The position numbers and the translations under genes were made by a program. Positions 45,914-57,830 of a stretch of DNA of 64,000 nucleotides are shown here, one piece after another (the stretch's first letter is position 1; every line of letters starts with the position of its first letter). Source of the DNA: Adineta steineri. Its lineage: Eukaryota; Rotifera; Eurotatoria; Adinetida; Adinetidae. The stretch is taken from contig CAJNOI010000344.1 in assembly GCA_905250115.1 (NCBI GenBank), positions 1-64,000 on the forward strand, in the 5' to 3' direction. The notes under the pieces are model-generated. The model was not told the origin of the DNA. It worked only from the letters and a program-made list of their open reading frames with translations, and ran no database searches.

Positions 45914-48900
45914 ATGATGCATTTCAATGATTTATTTCGTTGGCTATACCAGCGATTATGCAACTACAATCTTTTTATGTTAGAAGAAAACGAATACGAT
46001 GACAATGATGATGAGCCAGAAGACCCACCAATAATACTTAAACAACAAAAGCAAACAACATGGCTATATAGTATTTTACTTATAGGCAAGTAAAGCATAA
46101 ATTTTTCATTTTTAGACGTGAAATTATTGACAAAAAGTAGTGATTAAACGGATATGAAGATTAGTTCTATTAAATATTTCTTCTTTCACAGAGTGATCAG
46201 CGACATGACAGAACTGAAAAGCTAGTGCACGTTTCTATAGGTGTGATTTTATTTGCGTAAGAATACTAAAGGCCTGTTCGACACATAGAGATCGGTGTAG
46301 TTATTCCACATCATTCGAAAACTGAAAGTAAAATGATGAAAATACTTATTGAGAGAATAAGAGAGAAAGGATGAAAATAATATCCATCTATACTCTTTTA
46401 TTGTTTCATATGTCTGAATGAGTCTTGATTGTCATATATTTAAGGGTAAATGTGAATGTGAGTAAGAGATTGATATATTACTCATATCTACATCCTCGAG
46501 TTACGCTTAATAATATATCATCAATTAAATGTATACGAAAAAAAAAGATTAATTTTAAAAGAATTCTAAATGAGATTTTCTAAGTTGCAATCCAAAGAGA
46601 AGCGACTAGAGATATACCGAGCCCGAGAGGCTCGGCCAAGGCTCGGGTTTGAGGATGGGTGTGGGTGTGGGTGAGAATAAGAGTATGAGTGTGTTAAGTG
46701 CGGGTACTATCCTTTTCACTCTCACCCACACCTATCCACTTCCACACCTACACCCACACCCACACCCATTCTGACACCCGATCCTAACAGAGCCCGAGCC
46801 TGGTCGACCCCGAGCCTAACGAAGCCCGAGCCTGATCCACCTCGAGCTTAACAAAGACCGAGCCTGGACGACCTCGAGCCTAACAGAGACCGAGCCTGGC
46901 CGACCTCGAGTCGAACAGAGACCTAGCCTAACCGACCGCGAGCCCTGACCAAGCCAAGCCTAAGCGATCCCAGGCATGGGCGGCGCACCAGCAAGCAATG
47001 GGCCAGCAATTGCATCCCCTGAAAATTTGAAATTGCGCCACCCGTGTGCAAAATCCATCAGTACGTGGAGGGGTGTACACTATGCAATCTTATCTAAAAG
47101 TTTATTGCGTCCCCTAAAAAACTGAAGCTGCGCCGCTTATGATCCCAAGCCCTGGCCGAGCCCGAGAGGTTCGGGGTCAGTACATCCCTAGAAACGACTT
47201 AATGGATTTCAAGAATTCGAAATGTTCTTTATATCATTTTAGTGTCCTTCTATGTTCTTTTGTATGTTGGTTTGAGGAATCCACAAGCTCGAATGATAAC
47301 TATTTCCCCTATCACTCTTAATATCTTCAATGAACTTTATCTGGAATATAATGAAACTCTTTCATGCCCATGTTCAACAACTATGGTGCCCTATAAAAAT
47401 TTCGTTTCACAAAAATTTACATTTCATCCTGTTTGTTCGAGTATTTTCGTTAGCCAACGATGGATTGAAGCACTTTACCTATCAAATGCAACCAAATATT
47501 TTTCACTTGATTTTCGAACAACGGCTAGTTCTCAAGTAAGACAATATTCTTCAAAAAATCTTATTCTTTATTTAAACTAAGCTTAACTGATAGGTCCACG
47601 AGAAATAAAATTTATTCTGTTTTACTTTCTATATAGCCTTTTTATTTTTCTACACAAAATTCTACTTTTACTTAAATGATATTTAACGTTTTATTACTTG
47701 GTTTGTTATAGACCTTTTCACTCCTTTTAGTCCCTCGAGGGTGTCGGTGTGGGAGATACCGGAACGATGAGCACGAGAAAGTTAAGCACAAATAAAATAA
47801 AATAAGTCTAATCTCTTGTGAAAGGTTAATCAAGGGTGACACCTACATCCACACCGACCCATACCCACATTAACCCACACGTACACTCACACCCACACCC
47901 ACGCACACATTCACACCCAGCCGACAAACAGGTATACTTGTGACTAGGATGCCCTGAAAATCTCAGCTCAAAAGAATGTTTCTTTCACGAAATATTAAAT
48001 TCCCAAAAACATGAGATTCACACATCTTTCATAGTATATTAGTTAATTTTCGGAATTTAATGTCTCATGAGCGAAACATTCTTATGAGCTGAAATTTTTA
48101 GGGCATTTTAGTCACAAGTATATCTGTCTATGGGCCAAATCTCAGCTTGAAATAATATCGTTCAATTTATTAGTGCATACCGAGCCATAGGCTAAAGTTC
48201 TACTAAAATAGCTATAACCCTGGAGGAAAGGCCTGAGCGCATGTATCCTTTTGGACTTTTTTTAATACCTCATCGAGGTCTACATATCACCAAAAGATGG
48301 AGTCTAAAGAACTTACACACCTAAATATGTTCTCTCGTAAGTTCAAATAGTCTTTTGTAAAGTCCATATACATGTTTTGAACATAAAATTCTGAATAAAA
48401 GTTGAAAATCGAGGATATTAGAACTCTCACGTCTCACAGATCTCATATCTAATAGAAACTTAGTAGTCAGAATCTAGCATCAATACGTAAATTCTTGCAG
48501 GTACCAGAAGAGAAGAGCAATAGTCGTAAAAATATGGCTGTCCTTGGCGACCAAAGAGGAGAAAACAACTCCTGAAGTGTAAGATTGCCTGGCAACAAAG
48601 TAGAAAAGAAATCGTTTATGAGTAGATTACCATGAATATCGTAGTCAAAAGTACGTTCTAATATTGGCTTAGGCTAAATCTTCCAATCTGCTTTTGACGA
48701 TCGAGCGAGATCTTTTTGAGGTGAATAATTACATTCTCGCAAACAACTCGATGAGAGAAGGGGAAGAGAAAGAGAAACTGAATTCAAAAATCCATAAATA
48801 TGGTTTGTTTAAGATATACTTTATGTATGTCGAATATTTGAGTTTTACATTTTCTATCTTGAGCCGATAACGTTGAAAAACTTTTCGAAACGCTTATCTT

Positions 48901-51900
48901 CGTTAAAAAACTCTTGATTGTTTCTTATCACCGTTAGTTTTATTGAAATATTAATTTAGCTCATAAGACTCCAAAAATTCGTCAAGGTATGAAGCGATTA
49001 AGATGACATAAAAATGAGCAAATTTTTATTATTTTATGAAAATGATATACCTTCTATTTTATTTAGAATAATGCTTATTATGACTTTGCTTCTTTCTATT
49101 TAGTTCAAACTTCTTTCTAGTCTCTGTTTACTCTCTCAAATGACAGTTTTACAAAATCAAAATGAACTGAAAAATAATGAGTTTATCACTATTTCTCTTT
49201 TGCCTGAAGCACAAGTTAACTCAACAGTGAATGCCACTGTTCAATTCTTTCACAACACTTCAATTAATCAAATGATTTCACATTTAAACTATCTCAGAGC
49301 AACAAATCAAGGAAATACTTTAATATCAAGTCTTAATACAAATACAATGGTTTTGGTTTCTGGTGTTAAATTCAGGGTTGATATATTTGGAGCCCAAATA
49401 ACATATTGTCAACGTTATAGTAATGATATTGGAAATGTAAAAAGAGAAATGTGCGGTTTTGAAAATCCAATTATTCAAGGTGGATTCCTTCGAGCGTCAG
49501 ATGATGGTACACCTATGGCAGATATAACCTGCAAGCCAGCTGTACCAAGTCCCACTCCTGTTAAAGGATTCTTTGCTGGATGTACACCTTTTGAAGGTAT
49601 TTTACAAAACACACTCGATTGTTTCTATGATATTAAATGCATTGAGTTATTGATCCGTTATATTCCATCTCTGAATGAAGTGTGTATAGTATAATTCAAT
49701 GATTTTTTTATATATTTCTTTTGTCTAGATGAACGTCAACTGGAGTGCATCTGTTCTCATATCAAAACAGCAACATGTTTCTGTACATGATCATTTTATT
49801 AATCTTTTCATTGAAGAACAGTCAACACAAATAAATTATTCAAATTATTTCAGTGATTGTACTCCCTCATTCTGTACATATACAAAGATAGATCAAAGCA
49901 ATTTGTCCTATACGATCAATCTTTTTATCAGTCTCTATAGTGGTCTGATTATCATACTTCGTTTGATTACACCATTTTTGATCAAAATTTCTTGGAAACT
50001 GAAACAAGATCGAAGAATTACAAGTATTGATTTCTTTGTATTATAAATATAACAAGAAATATCTTATCTTAAATAATTTTTAGTACGACAAAATGCAAAC
50101 ATACGTAAATTCGTTCAGTTGATTAAACGACTAAACATGTTTAAGAAAGTTGAAGAACGAACAGAAAACAATATCAAACAACAGAAGATTTTCACGCGTG
50201 TCTATATAATCCTATTACTCGGTATGATTACTTTTATTTCATATATCTCAAATGTTGTTAATAGCAAAAAAAAGTAATTACAAGCTAGAAGTGATGATTT
50301 ATTTATATATCATCTGTAAAGTATAACTGCTCGTAACGACGATATAAGTGAGAGTGTGACTATTGATGCACGAGCATACATCAAATCCAGTTTGGAAGCG
50401 TGCAGATAGTACATAACATAGTTTAGTTCTTCCAAGTTGACATCTATACACATCCTCAAAATATTAATATATTTATTTATCTCTCTTTATTATTAGGTTC
50501 ATTTTTTACTTTTCTTCTTATTACTTGGCTAAGTACTAAATTAGATACAGTAAAAGTATGGAATCCATCGCTTATCGACTACAACAATTTGGAAAGATTA
50601 AATTCGAATACACTAATATGTCCTTGTTCTACAACTTTAATACCTTATCATACATTTATCTCATTATCTCCATCTTTACATCAAGTGTGTTCAAGTGATT
50701 TTGTTTCAGATCGTTGGATTTCTGTATTAAAAAATAGCACATTTTCTAAAACTTTTTTAAGTATCAATTCTGTAAGTAAAAATCTCTAAAGAAATATTTC
50801 ATATAAAGATGTGAACAGATCTTGAAAATTTATGTTTTAAGAGTTGTTATTAGATTTCAACTGAAATTTATATGATCAGAATCAATTAGTGAAATTTATT
50901 TAATGATAGCTCTGAATTCGTTGAATTGTTACTAGAAATTGACATCATGGATAAATATTCTTGGAAGAAGATTATGTTTTTTTAAACAATCCTATATAAT
51001 CTATTTCTACGTATTGGCAATATAATTTATCATATGATTATTCTTTTCTCATAACTCTAGTATTACTGGCGTAGGTCATTTTTGACTCATGCTCAAAAAT
51101 TTGAAAATTTATTAGAAATATTTTATTATTTCGTGGTGTTTTGAAGCCATTATAAGTATTTCTGATGAATTGATCTATGTTGTTGAATTTAAAAAGGTAT
51201 TCATTTATTTTCTATATCATTACAAGTATTCAGTATGCAACAAAAATTAAAAAAACATGTATTTGAGGTGATGTTTAGCAACCTAGCTGGGATGGTAGAT
51301 GATTCATCTAATTATGGATTGAAGATGTCTTACTTGCTTCTTCTTCTTGTTTTATATTTATTGGCTAGTAAGATCATGATATCATATTAGAGACTTGTCA
51401 TGGTAGACAAAGTAAATAGATCAATTCATAAGAGATGCTAGCGACTTCAAAACAACACAATTCTGAATTTTGAGTACGGACCAAATACGATCTAGCCCGA
51501 TAGTACTAGGGCTAAGAACATTGTATATGTCTGTATCACAGATCTACTTATAGGTCGCGGAACACGATAACTAGAGTATCTTGTGTCTACATTTTCAAAT
51601 TCTGTTTACTTTTCAATATCTTGAATCCTAGTCGAGATATATAATTATGAAATTTTCCATTAGGTAACAGATTGGCGTTATCGCGCCAGTTCACAATTTC
51701 AATTATTGTCGAATCTTTGCCAGTTGGCTAATAGAACAATCGACGATGCTATTCGTCGTTTTATCTATCAATCCTTTGCAGTATCAAATTTACTCAGTGA
51801 GGATAATTTCAATGCATATTTCAATCGAACATTCACTCAATTGCTCCAGTCGACAACCAGCTATTTTAGTGTTCTTGTAGAAACAGAGCGTCTCCTTCTT

Positions 51901-54900
51901 CAAGTCGATCAACCTTCTACTGCACTTATTAAAGATGTACAATATATAGTGAATTCGAATATACGTGCAAATGTGACACTAAATGTAACTACCAATAAGT
52001 ATTCATCGCATGTAAGTCTTTCTCGAAAATATAAGAGTATTTCTCATTCTCAGTACTAGTGATATTATACGAGATATTTTCGAATTTATAAGTAACAGTT
52101 CGTTCATGGCCAGGACAAGCTTATCAGAGGAGAGAAGAAGCATATTTTCCATTTTCGACAAACTTCATTACATAGCTTACTTAGATTTTTGAAAGCAGTT
52201 GTCTTCTACTTTTTCATATTTTGAGAGAAAACATATCTGTAACTTCCTACATCTTTGAAAATAATATTCCTTATACTTTCTTGAATTGTGAAAAAAACAA
52301 GAGATTGCTCTAAACAAAATGCGTCAATTATGAAAAAGAATGAGTCGATATAAGATCTTGAAGGTATGGGTGAGGATATGGGTATTGTTTTTGTTATGTA
52401 CACAGCCACACCCATATACATCCGCACTCTCTCACTCACCCTCGATTAACTAAATAAAAACATATATATATATCTTTTTTTCTTATCAGCTGACATTACA
52501 TTTGACTGAAATTCGCAATATGTATTTTAATTCGATCACTTGTATTTGTGGGACTAATCCTGATTGTCAAACACCGAGCGTCATTATTCAAAAGAAAGAA
52601 ACGTCAGGTGAATTTTATCTCGCTTACGTTGTGCCAGGCTCGATCATCAGCTGTTATGCTATTGATTCTCTTTTACGCTCAACACTCGAATGTTTATACA
52701 CAGATGTTGACTGTTTTTCAATTCTAATGAATTACGTAAAAGAAGGATATTTAACTAATAAAAATACTTCATTATGGACTGATGTTCGTCCTCTCGTTCA
52801 TGATTCGACATCGAGCCAATATACTTCAAACACTTCAGTTGGAATAATACTTAAAAAGTTGATGATTGAACAATGGAATCCAATTTCTACATACGAAAAA
52901 TTTTATAAACTATGTGCACCGAAATATTGTACTTATTCTCAAAATATTCGTAAAGAAACTATTTTAACCCTGACAATAAAAATGATATCTATGATTGCTG
53001 GTTTTACAGTTGCATTAAAATTAATCACACCTCTTCTCGTCAAAACTATTTTTAAATTATTATCTATAATTATCAAAAGACATAAAAATCGACAAGAAGA
53101 GCAACAACGTGGTAATGTATAATTTTCTCGCACTCTGTGATAATACTTACTGATTGATAATCAAAGATGAGAATGAAAAAATTTTTTTTTAATCAGTTTA
53201 GCAGTAGTCGTATTCTTATTGTTATATTTTAGTTTTTGGTTAGATCATATTTTCCTAAAAACTTCATTGATAAAACTTGATTTTTACATCTACATCATAA
53301 GATTTTTCGTCAATTGAAAACAGTTTGAATATATAAGATAAATGAACGCGATTTGGTTCTACAAAAGTATGAATCATGCCTATCTCATAGAAAAAGGAAT
53401 TACTAACTTGTTTGTTCATTGAAATTTCGTATATGTAATACTTGAAACTTGAATTCAACTTTCTTACTTAACACTACTATAATCATCTAAGCCTTACATT
53501 TATTTATTGATGCAACAGAATATTACATTTATCTTTCTATATAGTTTATCGGAACTTATGTGACCGACTGAAGACAATCATACGAAATGCGGCCAGTCTA
53601 TTGTACAAGACCATGCTTAATCTAAATATATTTTCTGTACAAGATTTTGGTAGTAATGTTGATCGAATGACAGCTAAACGTCTTGGTCAATGGACTACTC
53701 GTCTCTACATCATAATGCTCATATCTAGTGTTGCTCTACTTGCCATATATAATATCGTTCAAGTTCCAACTTTGACAAACACATTTAATAGACCATCTTT
53801 CGAACTTTACAATCAACTCAAACATGACCATGCAGATAAACTGTCATGTTCCTGCTCAATAATTGCATCAACATTTAATTCATTTGTTAATATTGAAGCA
53901 GTATTTCATGAAGTAAGAAAAGAATTTTCTTTCTTTTTCTATTTCATTTTCATTAATTCTAGATCTGTTTGAGTCCATTTGTTTCGGATCAATGGAGAAT
54001 TAATCTTACAGCTGATTTGGTTCCTGATCTTTCTATATATGCACCGAACGATTATCGTCGTTTTCTCTCTGCTCATTTACAATTTCTTCAAGGATTATGT
54101 CAACTTTCCATTGAATCAGTGAACAATTCTATAAAACAATTTTTATCTTCTTCATTCATTACTGCTGATCTTTTATCAGAAAAAAATTTCTATGAACGTT
54201 TAAATTTATTAATCAACGAAAGCAGATTGAATGCTCCTACAGTATTCGCTCGTATTTTCTCTTTAATTCGCAGTGTTAATGATGGAAATGCGTTTATATC
54301 CACCTATGGAACGAATTTCAAATATATCACTCCCTGGGAAAGACACGTCTTTATATATGCACCTACTGAAGCCGTATTTTATGACGATGAATGTTCCTGT
54401 GGGCTATATTCAAATTGTACAAGTCAAGCGAGATTTATCAAAACAAATTCTTTTGAAACTATTTCAATTGAAGGTTTGAAAATAGGCTGTACACCAAGTG
54501 AATCATTGCTCGTTTCCACTCTTGAATGTTTCTATAATCAATCATGTATTGATCTAATTGAAGAATATACTAACTATACGAGCAATGTCACTCATCTTTC
54601 TTCAATAACTAGTCGATTCGCTGTTAATACTTCAATTACTGAACTTGTTCATAATCTATTCATTGAAGAATGGACAACAACAATGACGAATTATTCATTT
54701 TATTTCAAACAATGCTCACCTTTGTTGTGTTCATATACATTTACCGAAAATTTCAATGTATTCCATACAATAACACTTCTACTTAGTCTACAAGGTGGTT
54801 TGACGATCATTTTAAAATGGATTTGCCCTACAATAATTCGAATCATAGATGAAGTATATAAATATCGAAAGACACGAAGAAACGTTATCCAACCTGTGGA

Positions 54901-54955
54901 TTCATTAGAGATGGAAGCTACTGAATGTCCTGAGACAAGTGCTCTACGATATTAA
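45914..54955 (+). CDS. multi-pass membrane protein of three fused TM-ectodomain-TM modules
   Basis: Ten exons: 45914-46085, 47243-47535, 49104-49679, 49729-50023, 50084-50221, 50497-50771, 51664-52011, 52490-53111, 53545-53912, 53963-54955. All junctions keep phase, giving 1359 aa. Each module (about 1-445, 446-906, 907-1359) has the same plan. It starts with a basic cytoplasmic segment and a membrane helix (YSILLIVSFYVLLYVGL; VYIILLLGSFFTFLLITWL; LYIIMLISSVALLAIYN). A Cys- and N-glycosylation-rich ectodomain follows (LSCPCSTT / LICPCSTT / LSCSCSII; VCSSxFVSxRW; GCTPFEGILQNTLDCFY and equivalents; FIEEQ / MIEQW / FIEEW). A second helix closes it (INLFISLYSGLIIILRLITP and equivalents). The modules could be read as three genes, but the linker exons (50084; 53545) splice in frame to the preceding module. 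Module 3 has lost an intron. Intron 1 begins with GC. The family appears widespread in bdelloids by recollection; its function is unknown. Confidence 0.7.
46439..46500. repeat. telomere-like palindromic element, copy 19 (intron 1)
   Basis: The left arm is AAGGGTAAATGTGAATGTGAG and the right arm CATATCTACATCCTCGAG. Diverged, lying in the first coding intron of the three-module gene. Confidence 0.5.
46648..46779. repeat. telomere-like palindromic element, copy 20 (intron 1, nested)
   Basis: The left end is TTTGAGGATGGGTGTGGGTG. The core GTTAAGTGCGGGTACTATCC matches the copy at 6911. The right arm is long (CCTACACCCACACCCACACC). Confidence 0.7.
46784..46935. repeat. about four to five GC-rich 32-bp tandem repeats
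   Basis: Each unit approximates CGAGCCTAACARAGACCGAG followed by CCTGRCCGACCT. Later units are progressively degenerate. Confidence 0.6.
47733..47920. repeat. telomere-like palindromic element, copy 21 (intron 2)
   Basis: The left end is CCTCGAGGGTGTCGGTGTGG. The right arm is very long and C-rich (CACACTCACACCCACACCC-type, from about 47845 to 47920). About 75 bp of unrelated sequence separates the arms. Confidence 0.65.
47923..48128. mobile_element. fold-back MITE-like element (intron 2)
   Basis: A 206-bp element whose halves are inverted repeats of about 80 bp at roughly 85% identity by eye. The left half begins GGTATACTTGTGACTAGGAT and contains GCCCTGAAAATCTCAGCTCA. The right half contains TGAGCTGAAATTTTTAGGGC and ends TTTTAGTCACAAGTATATC. 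It directly follows a telomere-like copy. No coding capacity. Confidence 0.7.
51070..51500. mobile_element. inverted-repeat element in intron 6
   Basis: The left segment GTGGTGTTTTGAAGCC, then TGATGAATTGATCTATG, is mirrored near 51415..51465 as AATAGATCAATTCATAAG, then GACTTCAAAACAACAC. The outer parts (CATGCTCAAAAATTTG and GAATTTTGAGTACGG) also pair loosely. It is a diverged palindromic element of about 430 bp with no coding capacity. Confidence 0.5.
52354..52444. repeat. telomere-like palindromic element, copy 22 (intron 7)
   Basis: The left end is ATCTTGAAGGTATGGGTGAGG. The right arm is CCACACCCATATACATCC, then CTCACTCACCCTCGA. Confidence 0.65.
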
Positions 54956-55306
54956 TTTTTACTTCGAATCATAACTAGCGTATGTTACAGCTCGATATAT
55001 CATCAATAATCTTATTTTAATTTGTAATTTCACCTCGTTGAATAATTAATCTCTTCAAAACTCAATGTTGATAACAGTATTTGTTTCGTTCATATTCTGA
55101 ATAGCTTGGTCTCTTTCTGCTTCTTCTTTGTTGTATCGCATCTATAAAAGCTTGTGTTTGTCATCGTATATATATTCACATATACATCAATAAAACGGTG
55201 ATTTCGTGCGTTCGATCATCTTCTATCGTTCGATTGATAATTCCATCCTCTGAATGTAATAATTCGATATGCATCCGAGGATAAAGGTGTCGGTGAGTGT
55301 GAATCT
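54956..55306. other. 3' flank of the three-module gene, nothing else seen
   Basis: AT-rich, with a polyadenylation-like CAATAAAACG near 55188. No gene seen. Confidence 0.45.
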
Positions 55307-55663
55307 ATGTATAAAGAAGAATGTTTGTTTATTCACTATGCACTCAGTTCCTGTAATAGCTACGGTCACTATACTTCCCACACTGCTTTCCTGGATTCAG
55401 GGGAAGGTCTATATGGGGTTGGCGTCCCAGATGGTAGTTGTGACGAGGGGAACTTTGGCAAAACTTTACAGCAGGTGGTTCTCCGTGATTTGTCATTACC
55501 AAACCTGCCAATGCACTGTCTTAGATCCGCAGAAAACTCGAGAATGAGTTGGCATGAGCAAGGACGGCAAGAAACGGGAGGTAGCTGCAATTCCGGCCGA
55601 TTTAGATTAATCAGTTACTACCGACTTTTAAAGTATTCATCTACTACTACATTTTCATCCTGA
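55307..55663 (+). CDS. unrecognised 118-aa open frame of atypical composition
   Basis: The frame MYKEECLFIHYALSSCNSYG...RFRLISYYRLLKYSS is more GC-rich than its neighbours and Cys/Gly/Ser-rich. I see no signal peptide, domain or splice sites that link it to another exon. The opposite strand and another frame are also partly open, which weakens the call. It may be part of a repeat or a transferred fragment that ends near the assembly gap. Confidence 0.25.
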   Translation: MYKEECLFIHYALSSCNSYGHYTSHTAFLDSGEGLYGVGVPDGSCDEGNFGKTLQQVVLRDLSLPNLPMHCLRSAENSRMSWHEQGRQETGGSCNSGRFRLISYYRLLKYSSTTTFSS

Positions 55664-55845
55664 TATGCATGTCTAACACGGACATAAAGGTAAGTGCGAA
55701 GGAAGATACTCGTCCCGACACGAACTTGACTGAACTATCAAACTTTATCGCAATCGTGAATGTATTGACGAGAGATGAGCAACTTTACCGTGGAGCGTAC
55801 GGTTTTTCAGGCCTGAGCTGAAGTGGAGATAAAGTTGGAATAGAT

Positions 55846-55943
55846 TATGTGAGAGAATGGATAGGTTTTGCAGTGAAACCTGTAAGAGAATGAATGGGTT
55901 TTGCAGTGAAACCTGTAAGAGAATGGATGGGTTTTGCAGCAGA
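55846..55943. repeat. 33-bp minisatellite cut by an assembly gap
   Basis: Nearly three units of AGAGAATGGATGGGTTTTGC, then AGTGAAACCTGTA. The array runs directly into the N block, so its true length is unknown. Confidence 0.8.
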
Positions 55944-56043
55944 NNNNNNNNNNNNNNNNNNNNNNNNNNNNNNNNNNNNNNNNNNNNNNNNNNNNNNNNN
56001 NNNNNNNNNNNNNNNNNNNNNNNNNNNNNNNNNNNNNNNNNNN
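55944..56043. other. assembly gap of 100 N
   Basis: Exactly 100 N, a conventional placeholder for a gap of unknown size. It probably contains the rest of the minisatellite. Confidence 0.99.
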
Positions 56044-56219
56044 TATAATTTTAAATAGTTAAGGTATTCTCTTCCTATATATATATATATATGTTGATAA
56101 TGCAGAGGTCGTTGATGCATTGATCGGTAATGTATTTGTCATAATTTGAGATGAATAGAAAGTTTCATCGAGAACCATGATTTTAGTTTTTTGTTCGATT
56201 GAACGTTTTTCTGAATCGG

Positions 56220-56446
56220 CTAGGGCTGAATATCCGCGGGATCGAAATAGGCGTGGAACTAAAAAGATAACAAGATAGTTCAATTGAACCTTTCAAAATT
56301 AATATATTACTATTCACCTTTAATAATTGTAATTGACCATGATCACTTTCAAAATAATGTAGGAATTTTAATAATAAACTGATCTGTGGAAGGTTTTGAA
56401 TATTTCCCAGTTTATCTTCAATAATGAGATTGCATATGATATGAAT
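56220..56446 (-). CDS. partial gene: last two exons of an unrecognised protein
   Basis: The minus strand at about 56446..56318 is open and protein-like (LIIEDKLGNIQNLPQISLLL, then KFLHYFESDHGQLQLLK). It ends at a GTGAATAG donor and joins in phase 0 to 56258..56220 (FHAYFDPADIQP, then stop). The leucine/phenylalanine pattern faintly recalls an RGS-type helical domain, which is weak evidence. Upstream exons were not found (a CTCTCTGCAG|GTAATT donor near 56500 may mark one). It is either a gene fragment or the end of a gene whose 5' part has decayed. Confidence 0.35.
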
Positions 56447-57830
56447 CTTATTTTATTACCATACCTACTCTGTGACATTTGTAACCGAAATTACCTGCAG
56501 AGAGATGAAAAACAATTGACTCTCCTATTTCTTGTTTCCTCCTCTTTTATTCCTCTTTTTCACAACTCTGTTATCCGTTAATTTTGTATGTACTACTCAA
56601 TAAGATTATGACTGAAGAAGTTATGCTTTGACAGATTATCGTTCTTCGTATTCTGTACCGTATTAGATTTGACTAGCATCAAGATTTAAATCCATATTTA
56701 GGTGTCCTTCAATTCAATCCACTTCGTTCAAGTAACGAATGTTGAATTATTATAGTAAATTGATCCGCAGATAATAGATAAATAACAACGAACGATATAA
56801 TTAGATAGTGAATTGAGGCTTGGTCTAATTGCTACAATCGTTCTTCGCCAAGTACAGTTTTTCAACATATATTTCGATCATTCACCGGTATTATTTTAGA
56901 TTAATGTTTATATCCAAAATTTTTGACATGAAATCAGAAATGTTGAAAGAAACTAATTCAAAATTTGTAAGTTGAGTGCTCACTACTTATCATCAAAATA
57001 AATCTCGAGAAAGATAACAACATTAAACCAACAAATAGCGCAACTTAAAGCCACAAACATAAATGCTCGACCTTAGTTACTTTTAGTAAAATTTTATAAA
57101 AAGAATGTTTTCGTGAAAAAGGCTTTCCTTCGTGTGAAAAAATAGTTTCAAAAATTTTTAAAAACTGATAGCGGATTTGGATTCTTCGACCCCAAAAACC
57201 CATGTATCTAATTTTTCTTAGACCTATTGATGAATTTTCATTGATTTAGCGTATACGAAATTCTGATTGGCTTGATCGGACAGACAGACAGACAAACTTT
57301 AAGCACTTTAGCCGGCGTATATAAACGTCATATAACCCTTTCTTTCAGAAAAGGGAAGAAAACATATTATTCTTTTTAACTTTGAAAATAGAAGAAAACA
57401 AGTTTCTAAATTAATTTCTATATCATCGAAGATTGTTTACGAGATATCTTCCCTTTCTTGCTCTGTTCTGCAAAGAGTGGCATGCTTTTTTCTTTCTCTT
57501 TTATTTATTATAGTATATAAGGCATGCAATGGTTGACTGTTGTTTTATTATGTTTATATTACAATAGTGAACATGGCTGACAATTTAACTAAACAATAAG
57601 TTTATTCTTATGCTGAAAGAGAGTTTAAGAAAGTGAAAGAGGAAAAGATACATGTAACTAAAAAACAGCTCGTATGTATATAATCATTATACTAGGATAA
57701 TATTCAAATCATTTTTCTCCTAGATACGATACTAAAAAAGTTTTTTTCTGATGAATATTCTGGTTACAGATTGTGGATCTCATGTATTATTGATCACAAG
57801 TTCTTGATACTCACATCCATACAGTTCGTC
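56447..57830. other. intergenic with a repeat-like GACA run
   Basis: No intact gene. At about 57285..57310, GGACAGACAGACAGACAAACTT and the following GCACTTTAGCCGGCG look like the end of a dispersed repeat. Stretches near 57575..57680 may be the decayed 5' part of the transposase that follows. Confidence 0.4.

Larger units (their letters stand above)
46615..47185. mobile_element. GC-rich repeat block in intron 1, probable transposon
   Basis: The block opens with CCGAGCCCGAGAGGCTCGG (self-complementary) and closes with GGCCGAGCCCGAGAGGTTCGG about 550 bp later. It is far richer in G+C than its surroundings. Inside are a telomere-like palindrome (46648..46779) and a 32-bp tandem repeat (46784..46935). 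Two GCGTCCCCTAAAA/GCATCCCCTGAAA stretches follow. No transposase frame was seen, and no target duplication was established. Confidence 0.5.

Noticed and set aside
57285..57310. GACA microsatellite as a functional site
   Set aside because: Only four units, inside what looks like the end of a dispersed repeat; no other support.
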